From Glaciecola petra (GTDB lineage Bacteria > Pseudomonadota > Gammaproteobacteria > Enterobacterales > Alteromonadaceae), in contig NZ_JAVRHX010000006.1 in NCBI RefSeq assembly GCF_031846345.1, positions 110,521 to 174,520 of the forward strand: DNA of 64,000 nt, given 5' to 3'. This document shows positions 35,862-45,259 of the stretch, in pieces. Position numbers and translations under genes: made by a program. The number at the start of each line of letters is the position of its first letter. The first letter of the stretch is position 1. The notes under the pieces are model-generated. The model searched no databases. It was not told where the DNA came from and saw only the letters and a list, made by a program, of their open reading frames with translations.

Positions 35862-37349
35862 TCATACCTTATTTTCGAATGAACGCATAAGACTTGATAA
35901 TTGCATGTATTGGATTTTATTGTTCTGATTCAATTCAATTTTAGCGTCTAAGTTTTCAAGGTCAACCGTAAGTTGCGCGTGGTCAGTCTCTTTTGTCCAA
36001 CGCATGATTAGAGAATTATTATTTGCAGAGCAAATAAAATCGCCAGTAAATACGTCATTATTTCTAAATCTAATTAACGAAGTTAATGCTTTAACTATTG
36101 GAAATTTGAGCCTTCTATCGAATTCTTCTTTGTTAATGTATGGTCGATTGATATCACGTCCCACTTTAGTTTTTTTCAATAGCTCAATATCATTTTCACA
36201 GGCCAAAAACCCGGCATAATAAACCTGAGGGATCCCAGGGCAGAAAAATTGAATAGCCCGCGCCACTAAGTAAGACATATCATCTCGTCCGAGAGAGTCA
36301 TAAAAAGTACAATTGACTTGGTACAAATCAACGTTACTAGCTGCATTCCCCGTGGCTTTGCGCGACTCTCCTAAAGAGTTTTGATGTATCGTTTCAACCA
36401 AATTGTCAATCTCGTCATTATTAAGTAAACCCGGTTTACCGTCAGAGGCACCAACGTCGACTATACCTATGCCATCATGTGTATCAAGCACGGTGTAGCA
36501 GTTACGTGGAGAGATTGCCAACCATTTTTTTAGTGCGCTGGCATCACGAGTAAATAGGGTGTGTAAAATCAATGGCGGTAACGCAAAGTCGTAAACAGCA
36601 TCGCAGCGTTTTGCAATTTCGATTTGTGTTTGATAATGACTATGAATCTCAACCAAACACTCTAACCCAAGTTCAGATGCTCGCTCACTCAACGCTTGAA
36701 TAAATTCGAAAGTTTGTTCTAACATAAAGCAGTTTGTGCCCGCTTTTTTTATGGCATATCCGGCTGCATCGAGCCTAATAAGTTTTATATTATTTTGGGA
36801 AAATACGGTTAAAATCGATTCAAGATAGTCTTTTCCTTGTTTTGACTCTACATCGATATCGATTTGATTTGAGGTAAAAGTGGTCCAAAATGGTACTTCA
36901 GTACCATCTTTAAGTGTGAAATCAGAAAAAAATTTGGTAGGTCGCGGACGAAAAACTTTGTCAATGTCCGGGGAGTTTTCGTCATCGAATACCGAATCAC
37001 GCGTTAAAAACAATGGCCAATATTGTGACGCCTTACCGTGTGCTAGCACATCCGTAAATGGTTTACTCTGGGCAGACATGTGATTAACAATCATGTCAGC
37101 CATGATCTCAAGCTTTTCTCCCATCTGTGATATGTCTGCCCAGCGGCCAAGCCGATTATCAACAGACGTGTGATCAATTGGGTCAAATCCCGCATCTGCA
37201 CCGTCAATTGGATAATAAAATGGTAACAAATGAACACCTCCGAAAAGCCCCTTTAAATCTTTTGTCAAAAGAGTGTTTAACTCGTCAAGCGTGGACCCAC
37301 CAAAACGGTCAACATAGGTGATAAGTTGAACGTTATTTTTTGCTAACAT
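35862..37349 (-). CDS. scrP: Sucrose phosphorylase (GH13_18)
   Basis: 495 residues. It should convert sucrose and phosphate to alpha-glucose 1-phosphate and fructose by a retaining mechanism. The opening QLITYVDRFGG, GADAGFDPIDHT, nucleophile Asp194 (IRLDAAGY), acid/base Glu234 (VEIHSHY) and Asp292 (LDTHDGIG) line up with Asp192, Glu232 and Asp290 of the Bifidobacterium enzyme. The loop AASNVDLYQVN has Val where that enzyme has Leu341. Relatives acting on sucrose 6-phosphate or glucosylglycerate share much of this, so the donor is inferred from the fructokinase next door. Confidence 0.9.
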   Translation of the reverse strand: MLAKNNVQLITYVDRFGGSTLDELNTLLTKDLKGLFGGVHLLPFYYPIDGADAGFDPIDHTSVDNRLGRWADISQMGEKLEIMADMIVNHMSAQSKPFTDVLAHGKASQYWPLFLTRDSVFDDENSPDIDKVFRPRPTKFFSDFTLKDGTEVPFWTTFTSNQIDIDVESKQGKDYLESILTVFSQNNIKLIRLDAAGYAIKKAGTNCFMLEQTFEFIQALSERASELGLECLVEIHSHYQTQIEIAKRCDAVYDFALPPLILHTLFTRDASALKKWLAISPRNCYTVLDTHDGIGIVDVGASDGKPGLLNNDEIDNLVETIHQNSLGESRKATGNAASNVDLYQVNCTFYDSLGRDDMSYLVARAIQFFCPGIPQVYYAGFLACENDIELLKKTKVGRDINRPYINKEEFDRRLKFPIVKALTSLIRFRNNDVFTGDFICSANNNSLIMRWTKETDHAQLTVDLENLDAKIELNQNNKIQYMQLSSLMRSFENKV

Positions 37350-37387
37350 AAGTTTGTTCCATATAAATTTTAATTGTGTTTATTTAT

Positions 37388-38269
37388 TCAAGCGCATGAT
37401 TGAGCAAGCGCGAAAGCGCCGAGTATACCGCTTTCTTGCCCTAGCCCTGTCGGCACAATAACGTCATTTAGAGAAATAGATTCTGGCAAGCTAAGATAGT
37501 TAGCTAGACTGCGCTCAGTTTTAGTAATGATGGAGTCAATTAACTGCTCATTGGCAAATAATCCGCCTCCAAAAATAATTTTTTGAGGCGAGTAACATAC
37601 GAGTAAATTATGGCTAAGCTGAGATAATATATGGGCTTCAATGTCCCAAGCCTGGTGTTCCGGTGCTAACGTTTCGGCTGGTTGCCCCCAAATTTCATTC
37701 AAAGCAGCTCCAGAACCAAGGCCTTCTGCACAATTCGAATGGAAAGGACAAACACCCGAAATAGAAGGATGTCCAGGAATGAGTGTATGGCCAATTTCTG
37801 GATGAATCAGTCCATGTAGAGGTTTACCGTCAATAACAACACCCCCACCGATACCAGTGCCGACTGTTATGTAAATTACAACGCTCTTCCTTTGTCCAGC
37901 ACCCCACATATGTTCTGCTATAGCAGCCCCATTTACGTCGGTATCTAAAGCGACGGGACAATCGAGGCTTTGTGCTAACGGAACCGCAAGTGAAGTCCCT
38001 GTCCAGCCAGACTTTGGAGTTTTTGTTATAAACCCAAAAGTAGGTGATGTTATATCTAAATCTAGCGGGCCGAAACTCGCAATACCGAGCGCAGAATATT
38101 TCCCAACATTCACTTTTTCCCGTTTAAAAAACATTAGTACGTCTGCCAGAGTATCCTTCGGCATTCTGGTTGGAACCCTGCATTCCTCAACTATCTGTTT
38201 TTTGTCATTTATAACAGCACATCTGAATTTAGTGCCACCGGCCTCTATAACGGCATAGTATTTTGTCAT
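37388..38269 (-). CDS. scrK: ROK-family fructokinase
   Basis: 293 residues. The ATP site AVIEAGGTKFRCAV, the sugar-binding/catalytic DTDVNGAA and GTGIGGG, and the zinc-ROK signature HPEIGH...CPFHSNCAEGLGSG fit the ScrK/GmuE type of fructokinase. It would phosphorylate the fructose released by the adjacent phosphorylase, feeding glycolysis. It lies between the permease (41 bp) and phosphorylase (38 bp) genes in one transcription unit. A glucokinase or mannokinase role cannot be excluded from sequence alone. Confidence 0.88.
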   Translation of the reverse strand: MTKYYAVIEAGGTKFRCAVINDKKQIVEECRVPTRMPKDTLADVLMFFKREKVNVGKYSALGIASFGPLDLDITSPTFGFITKTPKSGWTGTSLAVPLAQSLDCPVALDTDVNGAAIAEHMWGAGQRKSVVIYITVGTGIGGGVVIDGKPLHGLIHPEIGHTLIPGHPSISGVCPFHSNCAEGLGSGAALNEIWGQPAETLAPEHQAWDIEAHILSQLSHNLLVCYSPQKIIFGGGLFANEQLIDSIITKTERSLANYLSLPESISLNDVIVPTGLGQESGILGAFALAQSCA

Positions 38270-38310
38270 CTCAACTTCTTAACCTTCAATTATACAAATG
38301 ATGAGTCTTT

Positions 38311-39603
38311 TCAATTTGATTCTGTGGAAAGCTTTGACGAATATTCTGCTTGCTCTATTTGAGCTAAACGGTCTTCAACCGGTTTTTTTATTGTGTTGTA
38401 TACAAGACCGAGAAAAAGTAGTCCTGAAAATACAGTCGCAACAATAAACCCATATTTTGCATCACCACCATTGGCGTCGGTAACGATCCCCATGATTAAT
38501 GGTCCGGCGGCGGCTCCTGCTGCTGTAAAAAACAAGATTACACCTGCTACAGTTCCATGTTGTGCTTTTGCAAAGCAGCTAATGCCTTTGGAGTTGAAGG
38601 TTGGGTAAATCACGGACATAAAAATCCCTGTCAGTGGAAATAAATAAACGGCAACAGTTTTACCACCAACCAAACCACCGATAAAGCAAAGTAATATAGC
38701 AAAACTGAACCATACTAATACTCGACTCCATTCAAAGCGTTGCATCATCCAAATACCGACAAATCGCCCTATTGCTCTCAGTGAAAAGAACACAGATACA
38801 GAATATAAGGCGAGAACCTTATTCGCATCATTGGTATAGCATGCAAACATATCGTTGACTGAGCCAGCATCGCACAACAGATAACTCGGCATCCAAACGT
38901 AAATCGCACTTTCAGCCGCAACATAAAGAAAAGCGCCGATTGAAAATGCCATTGCGTAAGGGTCCTTTAATAGTTTTAAACTGCTACTAAGATTGCTGGG
39001 TTTTGTGTCGATAGGATGGACTGTTTTGGGATATTTAACTAGTAACGCAACCACTATTAAAAACGTGCATAAGCCACCGGCAATAACATACAGCCAAATC
39101 CAATCAACACCGTTGCGGATAAGATAAGCTACCAATAATGGTCCAATAATAGCACCAACTCCAAAGAATGCCTCTGCGCCATTCATTGTGCCTGTATGCT
39201 CTTTAGTTGAGCTTGATATATCCCCAATAAGCGCAAGTGCTGCAGTCTTAAAAATACCGACGGCTAACCCAGACAAGGTAATTAAACCAAGAATGAAGTT
39301 AAAGCCCCCACCTAGTAAAAATAAGTAACAAGAAACAGCGAATAAGGCCAGACCTAAAATTAATGTTGGCTTTCGACCAAAACGGTCAGCAAGAAAACCC
39401 AAGAATAATCCCGAAAACGCAATACCAACCATAAATAGAGAGTGCAGTAAGCTAGCTTGGGTATTAGAAACGTCAAACTCTAGCTTTACTTCTTTAATTA
39501 TTTCGCCTACCGAATCAGATGTCATTGCAAACATCATAAACATCAAATAAGTCAACCATCTGATTAAAGTCAGGTTTTTTTGTGATGCAACAATATTTGA
39601 CAT
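38311..39603 (-). CDS. MFS sugar permease of the sucrose operon
   Basis: 430 residues with twelve predicted helices. The loop 2-3 motif GFLADRFGRKPT is the standard major facilitator signature. The context (receptor, fructokinase, phosphorylase) points to uptake of sucrose or a related disaccharide across the inner membrane, with no phosphotransferase. A hairpin at 39629-39652 precedes it and may set its level relative to the receptor. Confidence 0.88.
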   Translation of the reverse strand: MSNIVASQKNLTLIRWLTYLMFMMFAMTSDSVGEIIKEVKLEFDVSNTQASLLHSLFMVGIAFSGLFLGFLADRFGRKPTLILGLALFAVSCYLFLLGGGFNFILGLITLSGLAVGIFKTAALALIGDISSSTKEHTGTMNGAEAFFGVGAIIGPLLVAYLIRNGVDWIWLYVIAGGLCTFLIVVALLVKYPKTVHPIDTKPSNLSSSLKLLKDPYAMAFSIGAFLYVAAESAIYVWMPSYLLCDAGSVNDMFACYTNDANKVLALYSVSVFFSLRAIGRFVGIWMMQRFEWSRVLVWFSFAILLCFIGGLVGGKTVAVYLFPLTGIFMSVIYPTFNSKGISCFAKAQHGTVAGVILFFTAAGAAAGPLIMGIVTDANGGDAKYGFIVATVFSGLLFLGLVYNTIKKPVEDRLAQIEQAEYSSKLSTESN

Positions 39604-39628
39604 ATTAACCTCTATGTAATTAGTAGAA

Positions 39629-39652
39629 TTGCAAGGGCGAATACCCTTGCAA
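39629..39652 (-). repeat. Intercistronic hairpin between receptor and permease genes
   Basis: Perfect 9-bp arms TTGCAAGGG/CCCTTGCAA with a 6-nt loop. There is no T run on the minus strand, so it looks like a processing or stabilising hairpin rather than a terminator. Confidence 0.6.
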
Positions 39653-39665
39653 CTTTATCCATTAG

Positions 39666-42170
39666 TTAAAACTCATACTTCAATTGAATTGAACTTGTAC
39701 GACCATTAAGTGGACGGGCTCTAATTATATCTCCAATTGCAGCATTGCTTTCCTCTGATTCAGTGATTACAAACTCGTCGCTTGCATTATTCACGTTTAG
39801 TGATACTGAAAAAGCATCAGAGATATAATAAGTAGCAAATAGATTGATGATGTTATATGCATCTTGCTTCAATTCATTGGAGTCTTGCACAAAATACTCT
39901 GTTGACCCTTGTAAGCTTGCGCCCACTACAAAATTATCCGATTCATATTGTGGTGTTATGGTATAAATAAAATCGGCTTGTCTACGCGGCGTTTTACCCA
40001 CTAGGGCTTGGTTAAACTGGTCTTTACTTATTTCCGCATCAGTCCACGTACCATTACCGATGATTGAGAAGCCGTTACCGAAATTGTAACGCCCTTCAAG
40101 TTCGATTCCAATCGCTTCATATTCACGGATGAAAGTTAATCCACTTGTAACTTCTGCTTGCGTATCTTGAGTGACCGTGCTGAAGAATGTACCGTTCAGC
40201 ATAAAGTCACGCGTCCCATATTTAACACCAAGTTCTAGTTGTTTGGTTTCATCAAACCCCGATGTAGTGCTAGTTAAGCTGCCGTCGCTATTTAAAGTTC
40301 CCGCTATTTGCAACAAACGATCAGCAAGTGCTCTGCCACCTTCGCTGTATCTAGCGAACATTGTTATATCATCACTGTATAGATATGAACCACCCAATGA
40401 AAATGACGTGTTACTAGCTTCGTAATCGATAATTTGACTCGCAGCTCCTGCTCGGTTTAAGTTGATCACCCCGCCGCCAAATCCAAAGCCATTTGAGGCA
40501 GACGCATCTTCACTATTACCGTCAATGATTCCATCACCATTCAAATCGAAATCGGTATTTCCGCCGCAGCATGAGTTTATCAACTCACCATTTGCTTTAA
40601 CCGAGTCCCGACGGGCGCTGACATCAAATAACCAGTCATCACCCAATTCAAAACCTAGGTTGATGTAGGGTGCTGTTGTTGTGTAGTTAAGATCCCACTC
40701 CCAAGACAAAAAGCTTGGAGCCCAGAGACCATTATTAACAAGCGCGCGACCGTCGGCATCCTCAATATGTAAGTATTGCGAATTTGTACCGTCTACTGTT
40801 TGAATAAAGGTGTTCCAGCTATTCCAGCTTGCTGCAATGTCTTGTTTTGAGTAGTAATAACCCGCTGTAACAGTCACACCATTGTCAAATTGTTTGGTCA
40901 GATTTAAGTCGTTGATTAGATTACCTAAATCGTTTAAAGAAGTATCGAATAACAGGTTTAAAAATGCTAACCCATTGTATTCGCTACCAGAATTAGGACC
41001 ATTCGCCAATGTGACTGATGTTGACGCACAATTAAACCCATTACCATCTCCATCCAATGCAGAATCACAGATTGCAGACGCCATATTGCTTGCCGATTGG
41101 GGACCATATGCACCAAAAGTATCCGTAAATGGAGAGATAAAGCTTCCTGATACCTTAGATGTTCTAAATCGGTTGACTAATATTAGCTCCGGCGCGACTT
41201 CTAAATCGACTTCAAAACCAAACGAGGTCACATTTGATTCGATGCCATCGGTAAGATCACGGTTTTTTGGGTTTCCAAATGAATCAAAGGTAGATACATT
41301 TGTTGTGTAGGCAGAATGTAGTGTTTGGCTACTAGCATCAAAGTTCTCAACCGGACCATAATCGCCATTAGAGTTAACCCTTACCGGAGCAGGTAAATAA
41401 GTGGTTACTCTGTCATCTAGGTTTTTGAAGTAGAACCGGACATGACCGTTATCAAGTACTTGGGTAATATTAAATTTAACTTGACCACCTTGGTCACCAT
41501 TGTAACCAGTATCACGCGTACCCTCACCTCCGCGGGCAAAGCCACCAAGATGGAAATACAGGTCATCGTTGATTTCACCTCCATAGGAGAAGTCTAAACG
41601 AAATTCTTCATAGTCAAGACCAAAAGAGGTACCAATTGCGCCTCCGCCGAATTCGCCGGTTTTGCTAATCATATTGATTACACCACCTGGCGAGTTACTT
41701 GCAAATGTTGAGGCTGAACCACCACGAACTGACTGAATTGAACCCACTGACCAGTCGTAGCGAAGGAAATTATCGGCATTACCAAAGTTAATATCGCCGA
41801 ACTCGAGCACAGGTAGCCCATCTTCATGTAATTGCATGAATTTCGACCCACCCGTTGCTAAGGGAATCCCACGAATAGTGATATTCGCGTTACCGCCACC
41901 ACCAGATGACTCAGCACGAACACCAGGAAGTGCTCTAAATACTTCGGCAGTTGAACGCGGTGCCAACTTAAAGATATTGTCGGGTACAAGCGTACTTACT
42001 GAAACGGACGCTTCTTGGGCTTCAACCCCCGCTGGTGCGGCAGTTACTAAAATCGTCTCGTAATCCTGTTTTTCTTCAGTTTCTTCAGTATTTTGTTGTG
42101 CAAATACGCTGCTACTTAAAGAAGCGAGTACGGCTAGTGCCAGTGTTGTTCTTTTGTGGTTAACGCTCAT
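39666..42170 (-). CDS. TonB-dependent outer-membrane receptor for the sugar operon
   Basis: 834 residues. A signal peptide ends SVFAQQ, then a TonB-box-like ETILVTA (about 39-45), a plug domain (PRSTAEVFRALPGVRAESSG-like start; ITIRGIPLA) and a 22-strand barrel ending in a terminal Phe (KYEF). It would import the sugar into the periplasm using TonB energy. It is first in the operon and directly downstream of the operator-promoter region. In marine Alteromonadales, sugar operons commonly begin with such a receptor. Confidence 0.93.
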   Translation of the reverse strand: MSVNHKRTTLALAVLASLSSSVFAQQNTEETEEKQDYETILVTAAPAGVEAQEASVSVSTLVPDNIFKLAPRSTAEVFRALPGVRAESSGGGGNANITIRGIPLATGGSKFMQLHEDGLPVLEFGDINFGNADNFLRYDWSVGSIQSVRGGSASTFASNSPGGVINMISKTGEFGGGAIGTSFGLDYEEFRLDFSYGGEINDDLYFHLGGFARGGEGTRDTGYNGDQGGQVKFNITQVLDNGHVRFYFKNLDDRVTTYLPAPVRVNSNGDYGPVENFDASSQTLHSAYTTNVSTFDSFGNPKNRDLTDGIESNVTSFGFEVDLEVAPELILVNRFRTSKVSGSFISPFTDTFGAYGPQSASNMASAICDSALDGDGNGFNCASTSVTLANGPNSGSEYNGLAFLNLLFDTSLNDLGNLINDLNLTKQFDNGVTVTAGYYYSKQDIAASWNSWNTFIQTVDGTNSQYLHIEDADGRALVNNGLWAPSFLSWEWDLNYTTTAPYINLGFELGDDWLFDVSARRDSVKANGELINSCCGGNTDFDLNGDGIIDGNSEDASASNGFGFGGGVINLNRAGAASQIIDYEASNTSFSLGGSYLYSDDITMFARYSEGGRALADRLLQIAGTLNSDGSLTSTTSGFDETKQLELGVKYGTRDFMLNGTFFSTVTQDTQAEVTSGLTFIREYEAIGIELEGRYNFGNGFSIIGNGTWTDAEISKDQFNQALVGKTPRRQADFIYTITPQYESDNFVVGASLQGSTEYFVQDSNELKQDAYNIINLFATYYISDAFSVSLNVNNASDEFVITESEESNAAIGDIIRARPLNGRTSSIQLKYEF

Positions 42171-42242
42171 TTTTTTGCCTCATGTTAATGTGTTGTGTCG
42201 AAAAGAGCTAGTTAGATGAAGTAAGGTATCATTAAAAAGAAA

Positions 42243-42266
42243 TTTACTTAATCGATTAAGTAAATG
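42243..42266. promoter_or_regulatory. Operator, 24-bp perfect palindrome
   Basis: Half-site ATTTACTTAATC is followed directly by its reverse complement, giving a perfect dyad centred on CG. This is the normal shape of a LacI-family operator. It covers the expected transcription start and touches the -10 box. Confidence 0.85.
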
Positions 42267-42293
42267 TTAAATAAAACATTCCAAATTGTAAAC
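42265..42293 (-). promoter_or_regulatory. Sigma-70 promoter of the sucrose operon
   Basis: On the minus strand TTTACA (42293-42288), a 17-bp spacer and TAACAT (42270-42265) make a good -35/-10 pair. The start site would fall near 42258, inside the operator, so repressor binding would block initiation. The leader to the ATG is about 90 nt. Confidence 0.65.
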
Positions 42294-42604
42294 AAATATT
42301 TTACAAAAAAATGAAAATTACCTTAAGCACATGATATATAAATATTTTTACTTTATTGAAAAGACAAAAACCCTATAAGCTTACACTATTTTGCCATTAG
42401 TTTTTTGTTATATTGAAATTAGTCTTTCACTGTTTCTAAAGTCAAAATTAATTAATTTTGATTTTTTTTGTGAAGATCTTCCACTAGTCTTCACTTACGT
42501 GATTTGCTGCATATCAAAGTTTTTCAGAGCATTAATAAGGCAACATAAGAAGTGAGTTATGGTTATTAAACCATGATATTTTATATTCGTTGTTATCCAA
42601 TCGA

Positions 42605-44362
42605 TTATTTGCAATAAAACTGAAGTTTTGTGTCACAACGAACTTGTTCTGAAGGGCATTTATCAGGCCGACATTGTTGATCAAAATAAAATAAGCGATC
42701 CTCGTCAAGATTGGCATTATTCTCTTTTTCACGACACATCATATGAGCCTCGTTTTTCGCTTCCGTTTCAGCTAAATCAAGGGCGCTTGACTTTTTAAAG
42801 CAAAACTCAGAAGTACCAAGGCTCACGTAGGTACTATTTTCAAGCCTCTTCTTTCTTAATTCTTCTTCTTTTTCTTTGCGTGCTTGCTCTTCTTGGGCAA
42901 GAAGCATTTTATTCTCGGCTTCAGCGCTCTCTATTTCCATATCACTTTGTTGTTTCTGGCTAGTAGCTTCGCTTTGTTTAGAAGTAATTTTATCTTCAAT
43001 CTTTGTTAATTCAGAGTTTAATTTCTTAGGTCTTACAGGGATAAAAACACTGTTAGCATCATTGGCAGTATTACTTCTAGAATTACTTACGTTACTGTCT
43101 TTAATATATTGGTTGAGGTTCTGCTGGGCATTCTTTGCATAGTCAGCCATTTCATTGTTCATGCGAGCTAAATCCATTATCAACGCCCTTCGGCGAGCTC
43201 GTTCTGCTTCCGATCTTGCGCGGCTTTCAGCGAACTTTACTTCTTGTTCTTCAGCTCTTTTTGCCCATAGTTCAGCTCTTTCTCGGTACAAACGAATGTC
43301 TTCGATGATGCTATTGGAAGTGTCTAGCCAACGATCAATATTTAATCTCGATACCTCATATGTATCTTCCCATAAGCGCGCTTCTATTGCTCGTAATACC
43401 TTAAGCTGTCTATACAATGGATTGGGATCGTAATTATTTAATACATTTGTTAGACAGTTAGCTTGTTCAATATACTGATCAACCACATCCCAATAAATTC
43501 TTGGCTCAGCATACATTGATGCAACCGGCGATTCGTCTGGACATTTACGCTCATCAACTTTACGTTGTAATGTAAGCGGAAAAAACTCACTGTATTTAAA
43601 ATCGTTGTAGCGCTGGTTTGCTAGTTGCGAAGCAGCTAAACGCTGCTGATGCAGGATGTATTCCGGAGAGCTTTCCCTTTTGGCTTTTTCCTCAGCCGCA
43701 ATGCGTTTTTTCTCGGCAGCTATTAGTTCCTGCTCAGCGCGTTTTTTCTCATCGTAAAGGTTGAATGCACGCAATGCTGAGGGCTTATCCCATTTTTTAG
43801 CTGACTGACGCGCGTGCGCAATGCCTGCATCACCATATTCACAACATACTACACCATACCTTGAACCGGCAAAGAACGAACCGCCATTCTCTAAAGCTAA
43901 TGTTACTAGCTCCGAGCTGTCATTATAAACCGCTGAAAATAGCGGTGAGTCGCCCAACTTTATCCAATCCGTATGTTTAATATCGCCCCCGGCTGCCGCC
44001 ATTTCAACCGCTTCAATAGTCGCGCCTTTTTCGAGCAAAAACTTAGCGATGTTAGGTTTGTTTTCGCTAAACGCAAAGTGGAGTGCATAGTAGTAATATT
44101 CATCTTGATTATTAAGGTCGAAACCCTTATCAAGCATTACCTCTATTAAATCAGTTCGCTCTTTTTTAACAAATTTAAAGATTGGAGGATTAGAAAAAAT
44201 CCCAGTTTTTTCATGGTTATAACGGTTTGCATCACCGCCATATTTCTTATCGATGGTAGCAGCTAACTTATTAGCTTCATCTGAGTTATAAGCTAAAGCG
44301 TTTTGAAATATAAAAATTTGGATAATTATGAGAATAGAAACAGCGTTTTTTAATTTAATCAT
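42605..44362 (-). CDS. Exported ankyrin-repeat and coiled-coil protein
   Basis: 585 residues from ATG 44362, which gives a compact signal peptide ending QNALA; the ATG at 44389 adds nine residues. Two to three ankyrin-type units lie at about 50-170 (YYYALHFAFSENKPNIAKFLLEKGA; GDSPLFSAVYNDSSELVTLALENGG, each cut here). Long Glu/Lys/Ala helices around 215-250 and 480-520 are coiled coils. A cysteine-bearing end (FCFKKSSALDLAETEAKNEAH) may be a small separate domain. The function is unknown; protein-protein contact in the periplasm is likely. Confidence 0.72.
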   Translation of the reverse strand: MIKLKNAVSILIIIQIFIFQNALAYNSDEANKLAATIDKKYGGDANRYNHEKTGIFSNPPIFKFVKKERTDLIEVMLDKGFDLNNQDEYYYYALHFAFSENKPNIAKFLLEKGATIEAVEMAAAGGDIKHTDWIKLGDSPLFSAVYNDSSELVTLALENGGSFFAGSRYGVVCCEYGDAGIAHARQSAKKWDKPSALRAFNLYDEKKRAEQELIAAEKKRIAAEEKAKRESSPEYILHQQRLAASQLANQRYNDFKYSEFFPLTLQRKVDERKCPDESPVASMYAEPRIYWDVVDQYIEQANCLTNVLNNYDPNPLYRQLKVLRAIEARLWEDTYEVSRLNIDRWLDTSNSIIEDIRLYRERAELWAKRAEEQEVKFAESRARSEAERARRRALIMDLARMNNEMADYAKNAQQNLNQYIKDSNVSNSRSNTANDANSVFIPVRPKKLNSELTKIEDKITSKQSEATSQKQQSDMEIESAEAENKMLLAQEEQARKEKEEELRKKRLENSTYVSLGTSEFCFKKSSALDLAETEAKNEAHMMCREKENNANLDEDRLFYFDQQCRPDKCPSEQVRCDTKLQFYCK

Positions 44363-44510
44363 CGTCAGTACCAATCGGGCTACATACACTCTTTAAATGA
44401 TAACAACATGGTTGTTGAGTAAATCATAAAATTTGGCCGCTTATAATTTAATAATCATTACCGAGTTAAAAAACTTGAAATCTACATACCACTCTTTGTC
44501 ACAGCTAGGC

Positions 44511-45098
44511 TTAATTGTGGCTAGTTGATTTGGATATTAATTGCAAATAATAATAAACCATTTCAGCCGAAAATAAAGGGTCTTGATGGAAGTAAGTTTT
44601 GCCATATTGCATGCCAATTTTCTCCATTACTCTTATCGATGCCGTGTTTTTAGGATCGGCTATTGCACAAAATTTTTGAATGCCCATCGATAACGCTATC
44701 TCGTCCATTATATGTTTTGCTGATTCTGCCGCATAGCCTTTGCCCCATGAGTGCGATTTAAAACGCCAGCCTAATTCTAAGTTATCAAACTGTGGAGAAT
44801 CAGAAAAAAAGTCCATAGGCCGCACTAAAATCCAACCAATGTATTCATCACTTTCAGTAATATTGACCTGCCAAATACCCCAAGCTTTTTCAGGATTAAG
44901 GTAGGCACCTAAACGTGGCATGATCTTGCTGTTTATCAGCGCCATACTAGATGGAACACCACCACTGATGAAGGTCATGACTTTTGGATCCTGATCAACA
45001 TCGTATAACAGATTTGCGTCAGACATATCCATTAAGCGATAGCTAAGGCGCGGACTGGATTTAATGTTCACAGGGTAAATTCCGTAGTTGTAATTCAA
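44511..45098 (-). CDS. GNAT N-acetyltransferase (RimJ/RimL type)
   Basis: 195 residues with the single GNAT fold. The acetyl-CoA loop appears as WGKGYAAESAKHIMD, followed by the C-terminal NTASIRVMEKIGMQYG. RimJ/RimL-type enzymes acetylate protein N-termini or small amines; the acceptor is not predictable. It is a lone gene, divergent from a serine hydrolase. Confidence 0.85.
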   Translation of the reverse strand: MNYNYGIYPVNIKSSPRLSYRLMDMSDANLLYDVDQDPKVMTFISGGVPSSMALINSKIMPRLGAYLNPEKAWGIWQVNITESDEYIGWILVRPMDFFSDSPQFDNLELGWRFKSHSWGKGYAAESAKHIMDEIALSMGIQKFCAIADPKNTASIRVMEKIGMQYGKTYFHQDPLFSAEMVYYYLQLISKSTSHN

Positions 45099-45259
45099 TA
45101 GAGTTTGTCACATTCATTTCTTAGTTAACACTACAAATAACATTACCTATTTATGAGCCAGAGAGATAGGTATTGTATGTAGGATCTTTGTTTTTCTGTC
45201 GTCAATAGACTTTATCCAAAATCTAGGCTAGAGTCGATAGCTAACCACGGAGAGGTCCC

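Larger units (their letters stand above)
42171..42604. other. Intergenic region with the sucrose operon control site
   Basis: The part near the receptor holds the promoter and operator listed separately. The remaining 300 bp, up to the ankyrin gene end at 42605, is very AT-rich with no recognisable feature. Confidence 0.5.

Noticed and set aside
42876..43433. Open plus-strand frames opposite the ankyrin/coiled-coil gene
   Set aside because: They mirror the Glu/Lys/Ala-rich coiled coils as low-complexity Ser/Leu sequence and have no ribosome site.
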